Assembly (NCBI RefSeq): GCF_030450125.1
Contig: NZ_CP123923.1
Location: forward strand, 3,224,001-3,288,000
Direction: 5' to 3'
DNA length: 64,000 bases
Source of the DNA: Streptomyces sp. WP-1
Lineage (GTDB): Bacteria > Actinomycetota > Actinomycetes > Streptomycetales > Streptomycetaceae
Position numbers and translations under genes: made by a program. Under the pieces are notes generated by a model that made no database searches, was not told where the DNA came from, and worked only from the letters and a program-made list of their open reading frames with translations. Below, one piece after another: positions 1 to 8,349 of the stretch; the stretch's first letter is position 1; every line of letters begins with the position of its first letter.

Positions 1-558
1 TTTCTGTTCGTCCAGGCGGCGCACGACGAGGTCGGGGGCGTCCGGGACGGGCGAGGTCAGGCAGAGGTCGAGGCGGCCCGCGCGCATGCCCTCCAGCATG
101 GCCTCGCCGTAGTTCTGGACGAGGCTGAAGCGGATGCGCGGGTGCTCGGCACGGAAGGCGCCCAGCAGGCCCGGTACGGTCTCGGCGCCCATGGTGTGCA
201 GGAACCCGAAGGCGACCTTGCCGGTGGCGGGGTCGGCGTCGGCGCGGACCTCCTCGGCGGCGCGTTCCACCTCGCCGAGGGCTCGTTCGACGGAGGCGAG
301 GAAGGTGCGGCCCGCGGTGGTGAGGACGAGGGTGCGACCGCGCCGGGCGAACAGCTCCACCCCCAGGTCCTGCTCCAGGCGGGCCATCGCGCGGGAGAGG
401 GTCGACTGGGGGACGTTCAGTTCCTGGGCGGCGCGGGTGACGTGCTCGTTGCGGGCCACGCCGGCGAAGTAGGCGAGGCGGGGCGCCAGCAACAGCGCCA
501 TGTCTTCTGTGTCACCGGATGGTGACAGGCGGGCCCCTGACCTCTGTTGATGCTCCAT
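1..558 (-). CDS. LysR-family transcriptional regulator (C-terminus cut by window edge)
   Basis: About 186 residues are visible. The N-terminal winged helix-turn-helix spans roughly residues 25-85 (VTRAAQELNVPQSTLSRAM is the typical LysR HTH) and is followed by the start of the effector-binding domain. The gene is divergent from the MFS transporter at 621, the usual arrangement for a LysR regulator controlling its neighbour. I chose the ATG at 558 because the N-terminal extension looks like that of relatives I remember; the in-frame ATG at 501 is the alternative and would leave the palindrome at 557-581 wholly upstream. The effector is unknown. Confidence 0.9.
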   Translation of the reverse strand, partial: MEHQQRSGARLSPSGDTEDMALLLAPRLAYFAGVARNEHVTRAAQELNVPQSTLSRAMARLEQDLGVELFARRGRTLVLTTAGRTFLASVERALGEVERAAEEVRADADPATGKVAFGFLHTMGAETVPGLLGAFRAEHPRIRFSLVQNYGEAMLEGMRAGRLDLCLTSPVPDAPDLVVRRLDEQK

Positions 559-581
559 GGGAACGATTATGACGATTCCAT
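557..581. promoter_or_regulatory. candidate LysR operator
   Basis: An imperfect palindrome (ATGG-n-A-n-CG half-sites, with ACGATTCCAT as the right arm) lies between the divergent LysR and MFS genes. It fits the T-N11-A type of LysR box. It overlaps the upstream start chosen for the LysR gene, so its role depends on which start is used. No binding data; this is inferred from position and symmetry. Confidence 0.4.
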
Positions 582-620
582 GCATTGGACGGATGAGAGG
601 CGTGTCCTTACGGTCGAAGC

Positions 621-1904
621 ATGTCTCCCGCCAGTACCGGGGCGTCCGCCACCCTGGACGCCGCGTCCCCTGTCAGCACCCCCTCCTCCGACACCCGGCT
701 GACCCCGGGCGGCCCCGGCTACCGCCGGATGAGCTTCGCCCTCTTCCTCGCCGGGGTCGCGACCTTCGCCCTCCTCTACTCCACCCAGGCCCTGCTGCCG
801 CTGATCTCCGACGACTTCGGGGTCGCGGCGAGCGAGGCGAGCTGGACGGTGGCGGCCGCGACCGGCGGGCTCGCGCTGTTCGTGCTGCCGATGAGCGCCC
901 TGTCGGAGCGCTTCGGGCGGCGTGCGGTGATGACGGCTTCGCTCGCGGTCGCGGTGGCCGTCGGCCTGGTGGTGCCCTTCGCGCCGTCGATCGGCGCGCT
1001 GGTCGCGCTGCGCGCGGTGCAGGGCGCGGCCCTCGCCGGACTGCCCGCCTCGGCGCAGGCGTATCTGGCCGAGGAGGTGCGCCCGCGCGCACTGGTCACG
1101 GCGATCGGCCTGTTCGTGGCGGGCAACAGCGTCGGCGGCATGAGCGGCCGGGTGATCACCGGCTGGGTGGCGCAGATGTGGGGCTGGCGGGTGTCGGTCG
1201 CTGTGATCGGCGTGATCGCGGTCGGGTGCGCGGTGGCGTTCCGGCTGCTGCTGCCCGCGCCCCGGCATTTCAAGGCGGGCTCGCTGCGCCCGCGCGTGCT
1301 GCTCGGCACGGTCCGCGCGCACCTCTCCGACCCGCTGCTGCGCCGTCTGTACGCGATCGGCGCGCTGTTCATGACGGTGTTCGGCGGGGTGTACACGGTG
1401 ATCGGCTACCGGCTGACGGGCGCGCCGTTCGGGCTGCCGCAGGGCATCGTGGGCTCGATCTTCCTGGTCTACCTGGTGGGCACGGTCTCGGCGTCCACGG
1501 CGGGCCGCCTGGTGGGCCGGCTCGGCCGCCGGGGCGCGCTGTATCTGGCGGGCGGTACGACGGCGGCGGGCCTGCTGCTCTCCCTCGCCGCGTCCCTCCC
1601 CCTCGTCCTGCTCGGCCTGGTGCTGATCACCGCGGGCTTCTTCGCGGGCCACGCGGTCGCCTCCTCGGCCGTCAGCAAGACCGCCACCCACGGCCGCGCC
1701 CAGGCCTCCGCGCTCTACCAGTCCGCCTACTACATCGGCTCCAGCGTCGGCAGCACGGTCGGCGCCCTGGCCTTCCACGCCGACGGCTGGCCCGGCACGG
1801 TGAGCGTCGGCCTCCTCGCGATCCTCGGCGTCGTCACCATCACGGTGCTGGGGTCCCGGGCGGCGCGGGTGTCGGCACGGCGGGAGCCGGTCGCGGCGCA
1901 CTGA
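621..1904 (+). CDS. MFS transporter, YnfM/arabinose-efflux-like
   Basis: A 427-residue integral membrane protein with about 12 predicted hydrophobic segments after a hydrophilic N-terminus of about 35 residues. The typical MFS loop 2-3 motif is present as LSERFGRRAVM (about residues 94-104), and the central loop separates two six-helix halves. It probably exports small molecules by proton antiport. Divergent transcription from a LysR gene suggests regulation by it. The substrate cannot be read from sequence. A stem-loop follows the stop codon at 1921-1953. Confidence 0.9.
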   Translation: MSPASTGASATLDAASPVSTPSSDTRLTPGGPGYRRMSFALFLAGVATFALLYSTQALLPLISDDFGVAASEASWTVAAATGGLALFVLPMSALSERFGRRAVMTASLAVAVAVGLVVPFAPSIGALVALRAVQGAALAGLPASAQAYLAEEVRPRALVTAIGLFVAGNSVGGMSGRVITGWVAQMWGWRVSVAVIGVIAVGCAVAFRLLLPAPRHFKAGSLRPRVLLGTVRAHLSDPLLRRLYAIGALFMTVFGGVYTVIGYRLTGAPFGLPQGIVGSIFLVYLVGTVSASTAGRLVGRLGRRGALYLAGGTTAAGLLLSLAASLPLVLLGLVLITAGFFAGHAVASSAVSKTATHGRAQASALYQSAYYIGSSVGSTVGALAFHADGWPGTVSVGLLAILGVVTITVLGSRAARVSARREPVAAH

Positions 1905-1920
1905 GACTTCCCGATCACGT

Positions 1921-1953
1921 GAGGGGTACGGGCCGTACGGCCCCGTGCCCCTC
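1921..1953 (+). terminator. stem-loop terminator after the MFS gene
   Basis: Arms at 1921-1932 and 1942-1953 pair over 12 bp with one G-T wobble and enclose a 9-base loop. It lies 17 bases after the MFS stop. No T-run follows, as is common in Streptomyces. Confidence 0.6.
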
Positions 1954-2101
1954 GCGCGCGTCCGGAACCAGTCGCAACCGGTCCTGTCTGGTCGCTTTCT
2001 TGCTTCTTCTCGCTCCGGCGGTCGTTGTCAGTGGGCTGCGGTAGCTTGCGAAGTGCTGGGCGTGAAGGTGTGCAGGGGACGGCCACAGGGGTGGGTGGGC
2101 G

Positions 2102-3115
2102 ATGGGTGAGGACACGGCGACGGCGGGGATCGACGTCGCGCTGGAGAAGCACCGGACCGAGCTGACCGGGTACTGCTACCGGATGCTCGGCTCCTCCTTC
2201 GAGGCGGAGGACGCGGTGCAGGACACCCTGGTGCGGGCCTGGCGGGGGCACGAGAGGTTCGAGGGGCGGTCCTCGCTGCGCTCGTGGCTGTACCGGATCG
2301 CGACGAACGTGTGCCTGGACATGCTGGCGGCGGGCGGCAAGCGGGCCCGGCCGATGGATCTGACCGACGCGACCCCGCTGGCGCGGGCGGCGCTGTCCCC
2401 GCGGCCGGACCACACCTGGCTGGAGCCGGTGCCGGACGCGCGGGTGCTGCCCGCGGTGGAGGACCCGGCGGAGGCGGCCGTCGCCAAGGAGTCGGTCCGG
2501 CTGGCGTTCATGGCGGCGCTCCAGCGGCTGCCGCCCAAGCAGCGGGCGGTGCTGATCCTGCGCGAGGTGCTGGCGTGGAAGGCGAGCGAGGTCGCCGAGC
2601 TGCTGGACACCTCGGTGGCCTCGGTCAACAGCGCGTTGCAGCGGGCGCGGGCCACCCTCGCCGAGCGGGCGGCCGCGGGCTTCGAGGGCGAGGTGTCCGA
2701 TCCGCTGGACGAGGAGCAGCGCAAGCTGCTGGAGCGCTATGTGAGGGCGTTCGAGGGGTACGACATGGCGGCGCTGACGGCGCTGCTGCACGAGGACGCG
2801 GTGATGACGATGCCGCCGTTCGACCTGTGGCTGCGCGGCCCGGCCGACATCACCGGTTTCATGAGCACGATCGGGGCGTCCTGCGCCGACTCCCGGCTGG
2901 TGCCGGTGCGGGCGAACGGACTGCCCGCCTTCGCGCACTACAAGCCGGACCCGGAGCACGGCGGGTTCAGCCCCTGGGCGGTGCAGGTGCTGGAGCTGTC
3001 AGCGGGGCGGATCACCGGTTTCCACTGCTTCCTCGACACCCGGCGCTGGTTCCCCCTCTTCGGGCTGCCCCTCCATCTGGAAGCGGAGTCCGACGCCGGC
3101 CAGGAGCGCGAGTAG
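2102..3115 (+). CDS. ECF-type RNA polymerase sigma factor with SnoaL-like C-terminal domain
   Basis: 337 residues. Sigma region 2 lies at about 15-85 (GYCYRMLGSSFEAEDAVQDT, then the SLRSWLYRIATNVCLD stretch). Region 4 lies at about 130-195 (LPPKQRAVLILREVLAWKASEVAELLD). A C-terminal extension of about 130 residues resembles the NTF2/SnoaL fold found in the SigJ/SigG-like families (TIGR02960 type), which usually lack a classical anti-sigma gene and are thought to be tuned by this domain. The ATG at 2102 immediately precedes the conserved N-terminus. Its last 117 bases overlap the STAS gene on the other strand. Confidence 0.92.
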   Translation: MGEDTATAGIDVALEKHRTELTGYCYRMLGSSFEAEDAVQDTLVRAWRGHERFEGRSSLRSWLYRIATNVCLDMLAAGGKRARPMDLTDATPLARAALSPRPDHTWLEPVPDARVLPAVEDPAEAAVAKESVRLAFMAALQRLPPKQRAVLILREVLAWKASEVAELLDTSVASVNSALQRARATLAERAAAGFEGEVSDPLDEEQRKLLERYVRAFEGYDMAALTALLHEDAVMTMPPFDLWLRGPADITGFMSTIGASCADSRLVPVRANGLPAFAHYKPDPEHGGFSPWAVQVLELSAGRITGFHCFLDTRRWFPLFGLPLHLEAESDAGQERE

Positions 3116-3352
3116 CGCGGGGGCGGGGGCGCGCAGCCGGATCCGCCCGCCCGAGCGGCGGGCGGCGAGTTCGAGCCGGGCCAGCAGCTCCACGTGGGCG
3201 AGGTCCGGCGGCCCGAACGCGCCCGTGTCGCAGACGACGACCCGGGCGCCCCCGCCCTCCAGCGCGGACCGTACGGCGTCGCAGAGCGCCGGTGCCCCGT
3301 CACGGCCGACGGCTGCGGGCAGCACCAGTGCGGGGGGGTCCTCGGTGTCCAC
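2999..3352 (-). CDS. STAS-domain protein (anti-sigma antagonist-like)
   Basis: 117 residues from a GTG start. Hydrophobic beta strands LVLPAAVG and ARVVVCDTGAF, followed by the VELLARLELAARRSGGRIRL helix-strand, match the STAS fold (SpoIIAA/MlaB-like). The usual phosphorylatable Ser in a D-x-S motif is replaced by a CDTGA sequence, so Thr may take that place. The gene is convergent with the sigma-factor gene and overlaps its last 117 bases antisense, so the two C-termini are coded by the same DNA. A partner kinase is not seen nearby. Confidence 0.72.
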   Translation of the reverse strand: MDTEDPPALVLPAAVGRDGAPALCDAVRSALEGGGARVVVCDTGAFGPPDLAHVELLARLELAARRSGGRIRLRAPAPALLALLAGVGLRFQMEGQPEEGEPAPGVEEAVETGDPPR

Positions 3353-3484
3353 GCGGGGATAGACGGCCGCCGCGGCCTCGACTCATCGCCGCACCCGCAT
3401 CACATTGACCAACTCCTCCCCCAAGCTGGAGGGTTGGGGCGTGACGGGGGCACTGGTGGGGGTGGCGGCGGTGCTGGGGGAAGG

Positions 3485-4069
3485 TCAGTCGACGGGGAAC
3501 TCGCCGGTGTCGATCACGACGTCGAACGGCGCCGGGAGCTTGAGGGGATCGCCGAACTTCACCGCGCTGAGGACCCGATAGACATCGTCCTTCGGCTCCC
3601 CGTAAAGGGTGACGGTGGGGCCGCCGGGCGCCCAGCGGTCGATGAGGAGGTAGAGCGGGATCTTCGCGGTGGCGTAGGCCGCGGCCTTGCTGACCCGGTC
3701 GTGGCGGGCGTTGGACTTGGAGGTCACCTCGACGACGAGTTCGGCGAGGGCGGCGGGGACGTGGGAGTCCTCCTCCAGGTGCTCCTGCACCGGCATCACC
3801 AGCAGGTCCGGGATGAGCATGCCCAGCCGTGCCGGTACGGAGATCGACTGGGTCTGGAAGATGGCCCAGTCCTCAGGGATGGCGGAGTAGAGGCGACGCT
3901 GGATACGTTCGGCAATCACATTGTGGCGGAACGTGGGAGAAGGTGACACGGTGATGATCCCCTCGATGATCTCCACCTTGCTGCCCTCGGGCCATTCCAT
4001 CTCCTCCCAGTACCGGACGAGGTCGTCCCAGTACTGGTCGGGGTCCTGGCTCACGGTGAGTGCGCTCAT
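3485..4069 (-). CDS. Uma2-family putative restriction endonuclease (DUF820)
   Basis: 194 residues, the usual length of this family, which is greatly expanded in Streptomyces. PD-(D/E)XK core features are visible: an early Glu in EIIEGIITVSPSP, the PDLLVMP strand and the ELVVEVTSKSN strand, then RVSKAAAYATAKIPLYLLID. The biological role of these proteins is not established. A decayed relative lies at 42103-42530. An ATG start at 4069 fits the conserved N-terminus. Confidence 0.88.
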   Translation of the reverse strand: MSALTVSQDPDQYWDDLVRYWEEMEWPEGSKVEIIEGIITVSPSPTFRHNVIAERIQRRLYSAIPEDWAIFQTQSISVPARLGMLIPDLLVMPVQEHLEEDSHVPAALAELVVEVTSKSNARHDRVSKAAAYATAKIPLYLLIDRWAPGGPTVTLYGEPKDDVYRVLSAVKFGDPLKLPAPFDVVIDTGEFPVD

Positions 4070-4110
4070 GGCGGGTCTCCTTATCGGTGCGTCACCGATC
4101 CCAGCATGCC

Positions 4111-4144
4111 GAACGGGACCGGTGCAGGTCCACCGGTCCCGTTC
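4111..4144 (-). terminator. terminator of the nucleoside salvage operon
   Basis: A perfect 14-bp stem (GAACGGGACCGGTG and its complement) with a 6-base loop, 23-56 bases after the thymidine phosphorylase stop and upstream of the Uma2 gene on the same strand. It separates the two transcription units. Confidence 0.75.
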
Positions 4145-4166
4145 GCCCTTATGAGGGAATCGCAGG

Positions 4167-5450
4167 TCAGGCGATACGTTCCAGCACCACCGGGGTCGCC
4201 GAGAACTCGGTGCCCGGGGCGGCGATGTCGTAGGAGCCGGACACGGCCTCCAGGGCGTAGTCGAAGCGCTCCGGGGTGTCCGTGTGGAGGGTCAGCAGGG
4301 GCTGGCCGGCGGTCACGGTGTCGCCCGGCTTGGCGTGGAGTTCGATGCCGGCGGCGGCCTGCACCGGGTCCTCCTTGCGGGCGCGGCCGGCGCCGAGGCG
4401 CCAGGCGCCGATGCCGATGTCGTAGGCGTCCAGGCGGGTCAGGACGCCCGAGGAGGGGGCCGTGACCACGTGCTGTTCACGGGAGGTGGGCAGCGGCGCG
4501 TCCGGGTCGCCGCCCTGGGCCGCGATCATCCGGCGCCAGGCGTCCATCGCCGAGCCGTCGGCCAGCGCCTTCGCCGGGTCTGCGTCCTTCAGGCCCGCCG
4601 CGTCCAGCATCTCCCGGGCCAGGGCGAGGGTCAGCTCGACGACGTCCGCCGGGCCGCCGCCCGCGAGGACCTCCACCGACTCACGGACCTCCAGCGCGTT
4701 GCCCGCGGTGAGGCCGAGCGGGGTGGACATGTCGGTGAGGAGGGCGACCGTGCGCACACCGTGGTCGGTGCCCAGGCCCACCATGGTGGAGGCCAGCTCG
4801 CGGGCGTCCGCCAGGTTCTTCATGAAGGCGCCGGTGCCGACCTTCACGTCCAGCACCAGCGAGCCCGTGCCCTCGGCGATCTTCTTGGACATGATGGAGG
4901 AGGCGATCAGCGGGATCGCCTCGACGGTGGCGGTGACGTCACGCAGGGCGTAGAGCTTCTTGTCCGCGGGGGCGAGGCCGTCGCCCGCCGCGCAGATCAC
5001 CGCGCCGACGCCGTCGAGCACGTTCAGCATCTCCTCGTTGGAGAGCAGCGCGCGCCAGCCGGGGATGGACTCCAGCTTGTCCAGGGTGCCGCCGGTGTGG
5101 CCGAGACCCCGGCCGGACAGCTGCGGCACGGCCGCGCCGCAGGCGGCGACCAGCGGGGCGAGCGGCAGGGTGATCTTGTCGCCGACGCCGCCGGTGGAGT
5201 GCTTGTCGGCGGTCGGGCGGGACAGCGTGGAGAAGTCCATGCGCTCGCCGGAGGCGATCATGGCCGCCGTCCAGCGGGCGATCTCACGCCGGTTCATGCC
5301 GTTGAGCAGGATCGCCATGGCGAGCGCGGACATCTGCTCGTCGGCGACCTCGCCGCGCGTGTACGCGTCGATGACCCAGTCGATCTGCGCGTCGGTCAGC
5401 TCGCCGCGGTCCCGCTTGGTGCGGATGACGGAGATGGCGTCCATGGCCAT
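4167..5450 (-). CDS. deoA: thymidine phosphorylase
   Basis: 427 residues, the standard length. It catalyses phosphorolysis of thymidine (and deoxyuridine) to base and deoxyribose-1-phosphate in the cytosol. The phosphate-binding KHSTGGVGDK motif lies at about 83-92 and the family signature SGRGLGHTGGTLDKLES at about 112-128. The ATG at 5450 has a purine-rich GGAAGGAAG about nine bases upstream. It is the last gene of the ABC-cdd-deoA series, but a strong hairpin (5483-5523) lies between cdd and deoA, so it may be expressed at a lower level or in part separately. Confidence 0.96.
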   Translation of the reverse strand: MAMDAISVIRTKRDRGELTDAQIDWVIDAYTRGEVADEQMSALAMAILLNGMNRREIARWTAAMIASGERMDFSTLSRPTADKHSTGGVGDKITLPLAPLVAACGAAVPQLSGRGLGHTGGTLDKLESIPGWRALLSNEEMLNVLDGVGAVICAAGDGLAPADKKLYALRDVTATVEAIPLIASSIMSKKIAEGTGSLVLDVKVGTGAFMKNLADARELASTMVGLGTDHGVRTVALLTDMSTPLGLTAGNALEVRESVEVLAGGGPADVVELTLALAREMLDAAGLKDADPAKALADGSAMDAWRRMIAAQGGDPDAPLPTSREQHVVTAPSSGVLTRLDAYDIGIGAWRLGAGRARKEDPVQAAAGIELHAKPGDTVTAGQPLLTLHTDTPERFDYALEAVSGSYDIAAPGTEFSATPVVLERIA

Positions 5451-5482
5451 GGCTGGTGGCTTCCTTCCGGGAGGTGCAAGGA

Positions 5483-5523
5483 GTACGGCCCTCCTGCGCG
5501 CGGGTGCGGCAGGAGGGCCGTAC
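5483..5523 (-). terminator. strong hairpin between cdd and deoA
   Basis: A perfect 15-bp stem (GTACGGCCCTCCTGC and complement, arms 5483-5497 and 5509-5523) with an 11-base loop. It begins six bases after the cdd stop and ends 33 bases before the deoA start, inside an otherwise continuous operon. It may be a partial terminator or an mRNA-stabilising element. Confidence 0.65.
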
Positions 5524-5528
5524 GGGAG

Positions 5529-5933
5529 TTACTTGGTGAGATGGCCCGGGCCGAAGGCCTGGGGCAGCATCTCGGACAGCGGCAGGACGCCCTCGGGGGT
5601 GTCCAGGAGCAGGTCCGGGCCGCCGAACTCGTACAGCAGCTGACGGCAGCGCCCGCACGGCACGAGCAGTGCGCCCTCGCCGTCCACGCAGGTGAAGTGC
5701 GTCAGGCGGCCGCCGCCGGTGCGCTGGAGCTGCGACACCAGGCCGCACTCGGCGCACAGACCGAGGCCGTACGAGGCGTTCTCGACATTGCAGCCGGTGA
5801 CGGTGCGGCCGTCGTCGACCAGGGCCGCCACGCCGACCGGGTAGCCGGAGTAGGGGGCGTAGGCGTGTGCCATCGCCTCCCGGGCCTCGGCGCGCAGCGC
5901 CTCCCAGTCGAATCCGGCCGCGTTCTCGGTCAC
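5529..5933 (-). CDS. cdd: cytidine deaminase
   Basis: 134 residues from a GTG start. It is the tetrameric zinc hydrolase that deaminates cytidine and deoxycytidine to uridine and deoxyuridine. The zinc site is explicit: CAE at 60-62 supplies a Cys ligand and the catalytic Glu, and PCGRC at 92-96 supplies two Cys. The N-terminal YAPYSGYPVG substrate loop is present. The GTG overlaps the stop of the upstream permease (GTGA), showing translational coupling with the transporter. Confidence 0.96.
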   Translation of the reverse strand: MTENAAGFDWEALRAEAREAMAHAYAPYSGYPVGVAALVDDGRTVTGCNVENASYGLGLCAECGLVSQLQRTGGGRLTHFTCVDGEGALLVPCGRCRQLLYEFGGPDLLLDTPEGVLPLSEMLPQAFGPGHLTK

Positions 5934-7222
5934 TTGCCCTGGCCCTTCCGGTACCGCATGCCGTCCGCCTTCGGCATCCGCAGGCGCTGCGCGGACAGCG
6001 ACAGCACCAGCAGCGTGACGACGTACGGCGTGGCGCCCACGAAGTCGCTCGGCACCTCGTCGGTGAACAGGTACCAGACCAGGACGACCGCCGCCACGAT
6101 CAGGCTGATCGCGCCGTGCCAGGTGGCCTTGCGGTAGATCTTCCAGGCCGCCAGGGCGACGAGCAGGACGACCAGCAGGAGCAGCAGCGCGTGCACGGTC
6201 GTGCCGCCGTTGCGCAGCTGGAGGGCGTCGGAGTAGCCGAACAGGCCCGCGCCCATCGCGAGGCCGCCCGGCCGCCAGTTGCCGAAGATCATCGCGGCGA
6301 GACCGATGTAGCCGCGGCCGCCGGTCTGGCCCTCCAGGTAGGTGTGCGAGGTGACCAGCGCGAGGAAGGCGCCGCCGAGACCGGCGAGGCCGCCGGAGAC
6401 GGCCACGGCCGCGTACTTGTAGGTGTAGACGTTGACGCCGAGCGACTCCGCCGCGACCGGGTTCTCGCCGCAGGAGCGCAGCCGCAGCCCGAAGGGGGTG
6501 CGCCACAGCAGCCACCAGCTGCCCACGAACAGCGCCGCGGCCAGGACGGTCACCACGGACAGGTGGGTGACCAGGCCGCCGAGGACGCCGGCGAGGTCGG
6601 AGACCAGGAACCAGTGGTGCTGCTCCAGCGTCTGGAGGCCGTCGGACAGACCGGGGATCGTGATGTCCGGCAGGGCGTCCACGGGCGGGGACTGCTTGGG
6701 GTTGCCGCCCGCGTTGGCCGCGGCGCCGCCGGTGAAGCTCAGCTTGGCGAGGTACTGGGTGGCACCGAGCGCGAGCAGGTTGAGCGCGACACCGGAGACG
6801 ATGTGGTCGACGCCGAAGGTGATGGTGGCGACCGCGTGCACCAGACCGCCGAGGACACCGAAGCCGATGCCGCACAGCAGGCCGAGCCAGGGGCTGGACT
6901 GCCAGCCGGCCCAGCCGGCGCCGAAGGTGCCGAGGATCATCATGCCTTCGAGGCCGATGTTGACCACGCCGGCCCGCTCCGACCACAGACCGGCCAGACC
7001 GGCGAGGCCGATCGGCACGGCGAGCCCGAGGGCGGCGCTGACCTGACCGGCGGAGTCCAGGTCCTGCGAGCCGGTGATCATCCGGACCGCGGCCAGGAGC
7101 AGCAGCCCGCCCGCGACGAGCACCAGGATCTGGCCGAGGGAGCGGCTCGAACCCTTGGGCGTCCCGGCGCCCGGGGCCTTGGGCGCCGCCGGCGGCGGCG
7201 CGTCGGTCATCGTGGCAGTCAT
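5930..7222 (-). CDS. nucleoside ABC transporter permease 2
   Basis: 430 residues; the start MTATMTDAPPPA at 7222 overlaps the preceding permease stop by one base (TGATG). A proline-rich N-terminal tail of about 40 residues is followed by roughly nine to ten membrane segments of the BPD_transp_2 (RbsC/BMP-associated) family. Conserved stretches are ERAGVVNIGLEGMM and SCGENPVAAESLGVN. It pairs with the permease encoded just upstream to form the channel for nucleosides delivered by the BMP-type lipoprotein. The downstream cdd gene overlaps its stop. Confidence 0.92.
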   Translation of the reverse strand: MTATMTDAPPPAAPKAPGAGTPKGSSRSLGQILVLVAGGLLLLAAVRMITGSQDLDSAGQVSAALGLAVPIGLAGLAGLWSERAGVVNIGLEGMMILGTFGAGWAGWQSSPWLGLLCGIGFGVLGGLVHAVATITFGVDHIVSGVALNLLALGATQYLAKLSFTGGAAANAGGNPKQSPPVDALPDITIPGLSDGLQTLEQHHWFLVSDLAGVLGGLVTHLSVVTVLAAALFVGSWWLLWRTPFGLRLRSCGENPVAAESLGVNVYTYKYAAVAVSGGLAGLGGAFLALVTSHTYLEGQTGGRGYIGLAAMIFGNWRPGGLAMGAGLFGYSDALQLRNGGTTVHALLLLLVVLLVALAAWKIYRKATWHGAISLIVAAVVLVWYLFTDEVPSDFVGATPYVVTLLVLSLSAQRLRMPKADGMRYRKGQGK

Positions 7223-8349
7223 CACGCCACCTCCAGCTTCTTCGTCGGGGCGGCGGCCTGGGCGGCGAGTTCGGCGCCGACCTTCTGCTGCTGGCGCTTG
7301 AGGCCGTAGCGGCGCACGACCTCGTAGGCGATCACGACGCACAGGACGATGACGCCCTGGATCACGCCGAGGATCTCCTTGTCGTAGCCCTGGAACTCCA
7401 GGTGGTTGGTGGTGCGCTCCAGGAAGCCCCAGAGCAGGGCGCCGAGCGCGATGCCGATCGGGTTGTTGCGGCCGAGCAGCGCGATGGCGATGCCGGTGAA
7501 GGCGATGCCGGTCGGGAAGTCGCTGCTGAACTGGTAGCTCTCGTTGAGCAGGGTGGGCATGCCGATCAGACCGGCCGCCGCACCCGAGATGATCATGCTG
7601 GTGACGACCATCTTCTTCACCGACACACCGCTCGCGGTGGCCGCGCTCTCGGACTGGCCGACGGTGCGCAGGTCGTAGCCGAAGCGGGTGCGGCCGAGGA
7701 CGAACCAGTAGGCGATGCCGACGAGCACGGCGACGACGATGAAGCCGTCCAGGTCGCCGCCCGGGCCGGTGTCGATCAGGAAGAAGTGCGAGGCCGACGG
7801 GAGCGGCTTGGTCGCGACGACGGTGCCGCCCTGGTAGAGGTGGGCGAGCTTGCCGGGCTGGAGCAGGTAGCCGATGATCGCGGTGGCGATCGAGTTCAGC
7901 ATGATCGTCGAGATGACCTCGCTGACGCCCCGGGTCACCTTGAGGACACCGGCGATGGCCGCCCACACCGCGCCGGTGGCCATGGCGCAGATGAGGATGA
8001 GCAGCATGGAGAGCCAGCCCGGCAGGGTCAGCGCCCCGCCGAGGACGGCGGCGAAGAACGCGGCGAGCCGGTACTGGCCGTCGACACCGATGTTGAACAG
8101 GTTCATCCGGAAGCCGATGGCCACCGAGACGCCCGCGAGGTAGTACGTGGTCGCCTTGTTGAGGATGTAGACCTGGCTGTCGCTGGCGAAGCCGTAGGTC
8201 ATCATGTCGCTGAAGGCGGGGCCGGGGTTCTTGCCGGTCGCGAGGATCACCAGGGCGGTGATGACGAGCGCGGCGACGATCGCGAGCAGCGGGGCCGCGA
8301 TGCCGAGGAGCAGCCGCTCCTTGTCGATCCGTGAGGTCAGCTTGTTCAT
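7222..8349 (-). CDS. nucleoside ABC transporter permease 1
   Basis: 375 residues, start MNKLTSRIDKERL at 8349 overlapping the ATPase stop as ATGA. BPD_transp_2 family with about eight to ten membrane helices. The family marker IGFRMNLFNIGVDGQYR, about 100 residues in, is the ABC-interaction loop also found in the partner permease. The C-terminus is positively charged (RYGLKRQQQK). It is the second channel subunit of the BMP/PnrA-type nucleoside importer. Confidence 0.92.
   Translation of the reverse strand: MNKLTSRIDKERLLLGIAAPLLAIVAALVITALVILATGKNPGPAFSDMMTYGFASDSQVYILNKATTYYLAGVSVAIGFRMNLFNIGVDGQYRLAAFFAAVLGGALTLPGWLSMLLILICAMATGAVWAAIAGVLKVTRGVSEVISTIMLNSIATAIIGYLLQPGKLAHLYQGGTVVATKPLPSASHFFLIDTGPGGDLDGFIVVAVLVGIAYWFVLGRTRFGYDLRTVGQSESAATASGVSVKKMVVTSMIISGAAAGLIGMPTLLNESYQFSSDFPTGIAFTGIAIALLGRNNPIGIALGALLWGFLERTTNHLEFQGYDKEILGVIQGVIVLCVVIAYEVVRRYGLKRQQQKVGAELAAQAAAPTKKLEVA

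Noticed and set aside
557..2044. Plus-strand 495-codon frame over the MFS gene
   Set aside because: Another frame of the same DNA; low-complexity Arg/Pro/Gly translation, while the frame from 621 has clear membrane helices.
3353..3484. CTCCCCCAAGCTGGAGGG segment as another copy of the Streptomyces interspersed repeat
   Set aside because: Only part of the arms matches and the CTCGAG centre is missing; too weak to call.
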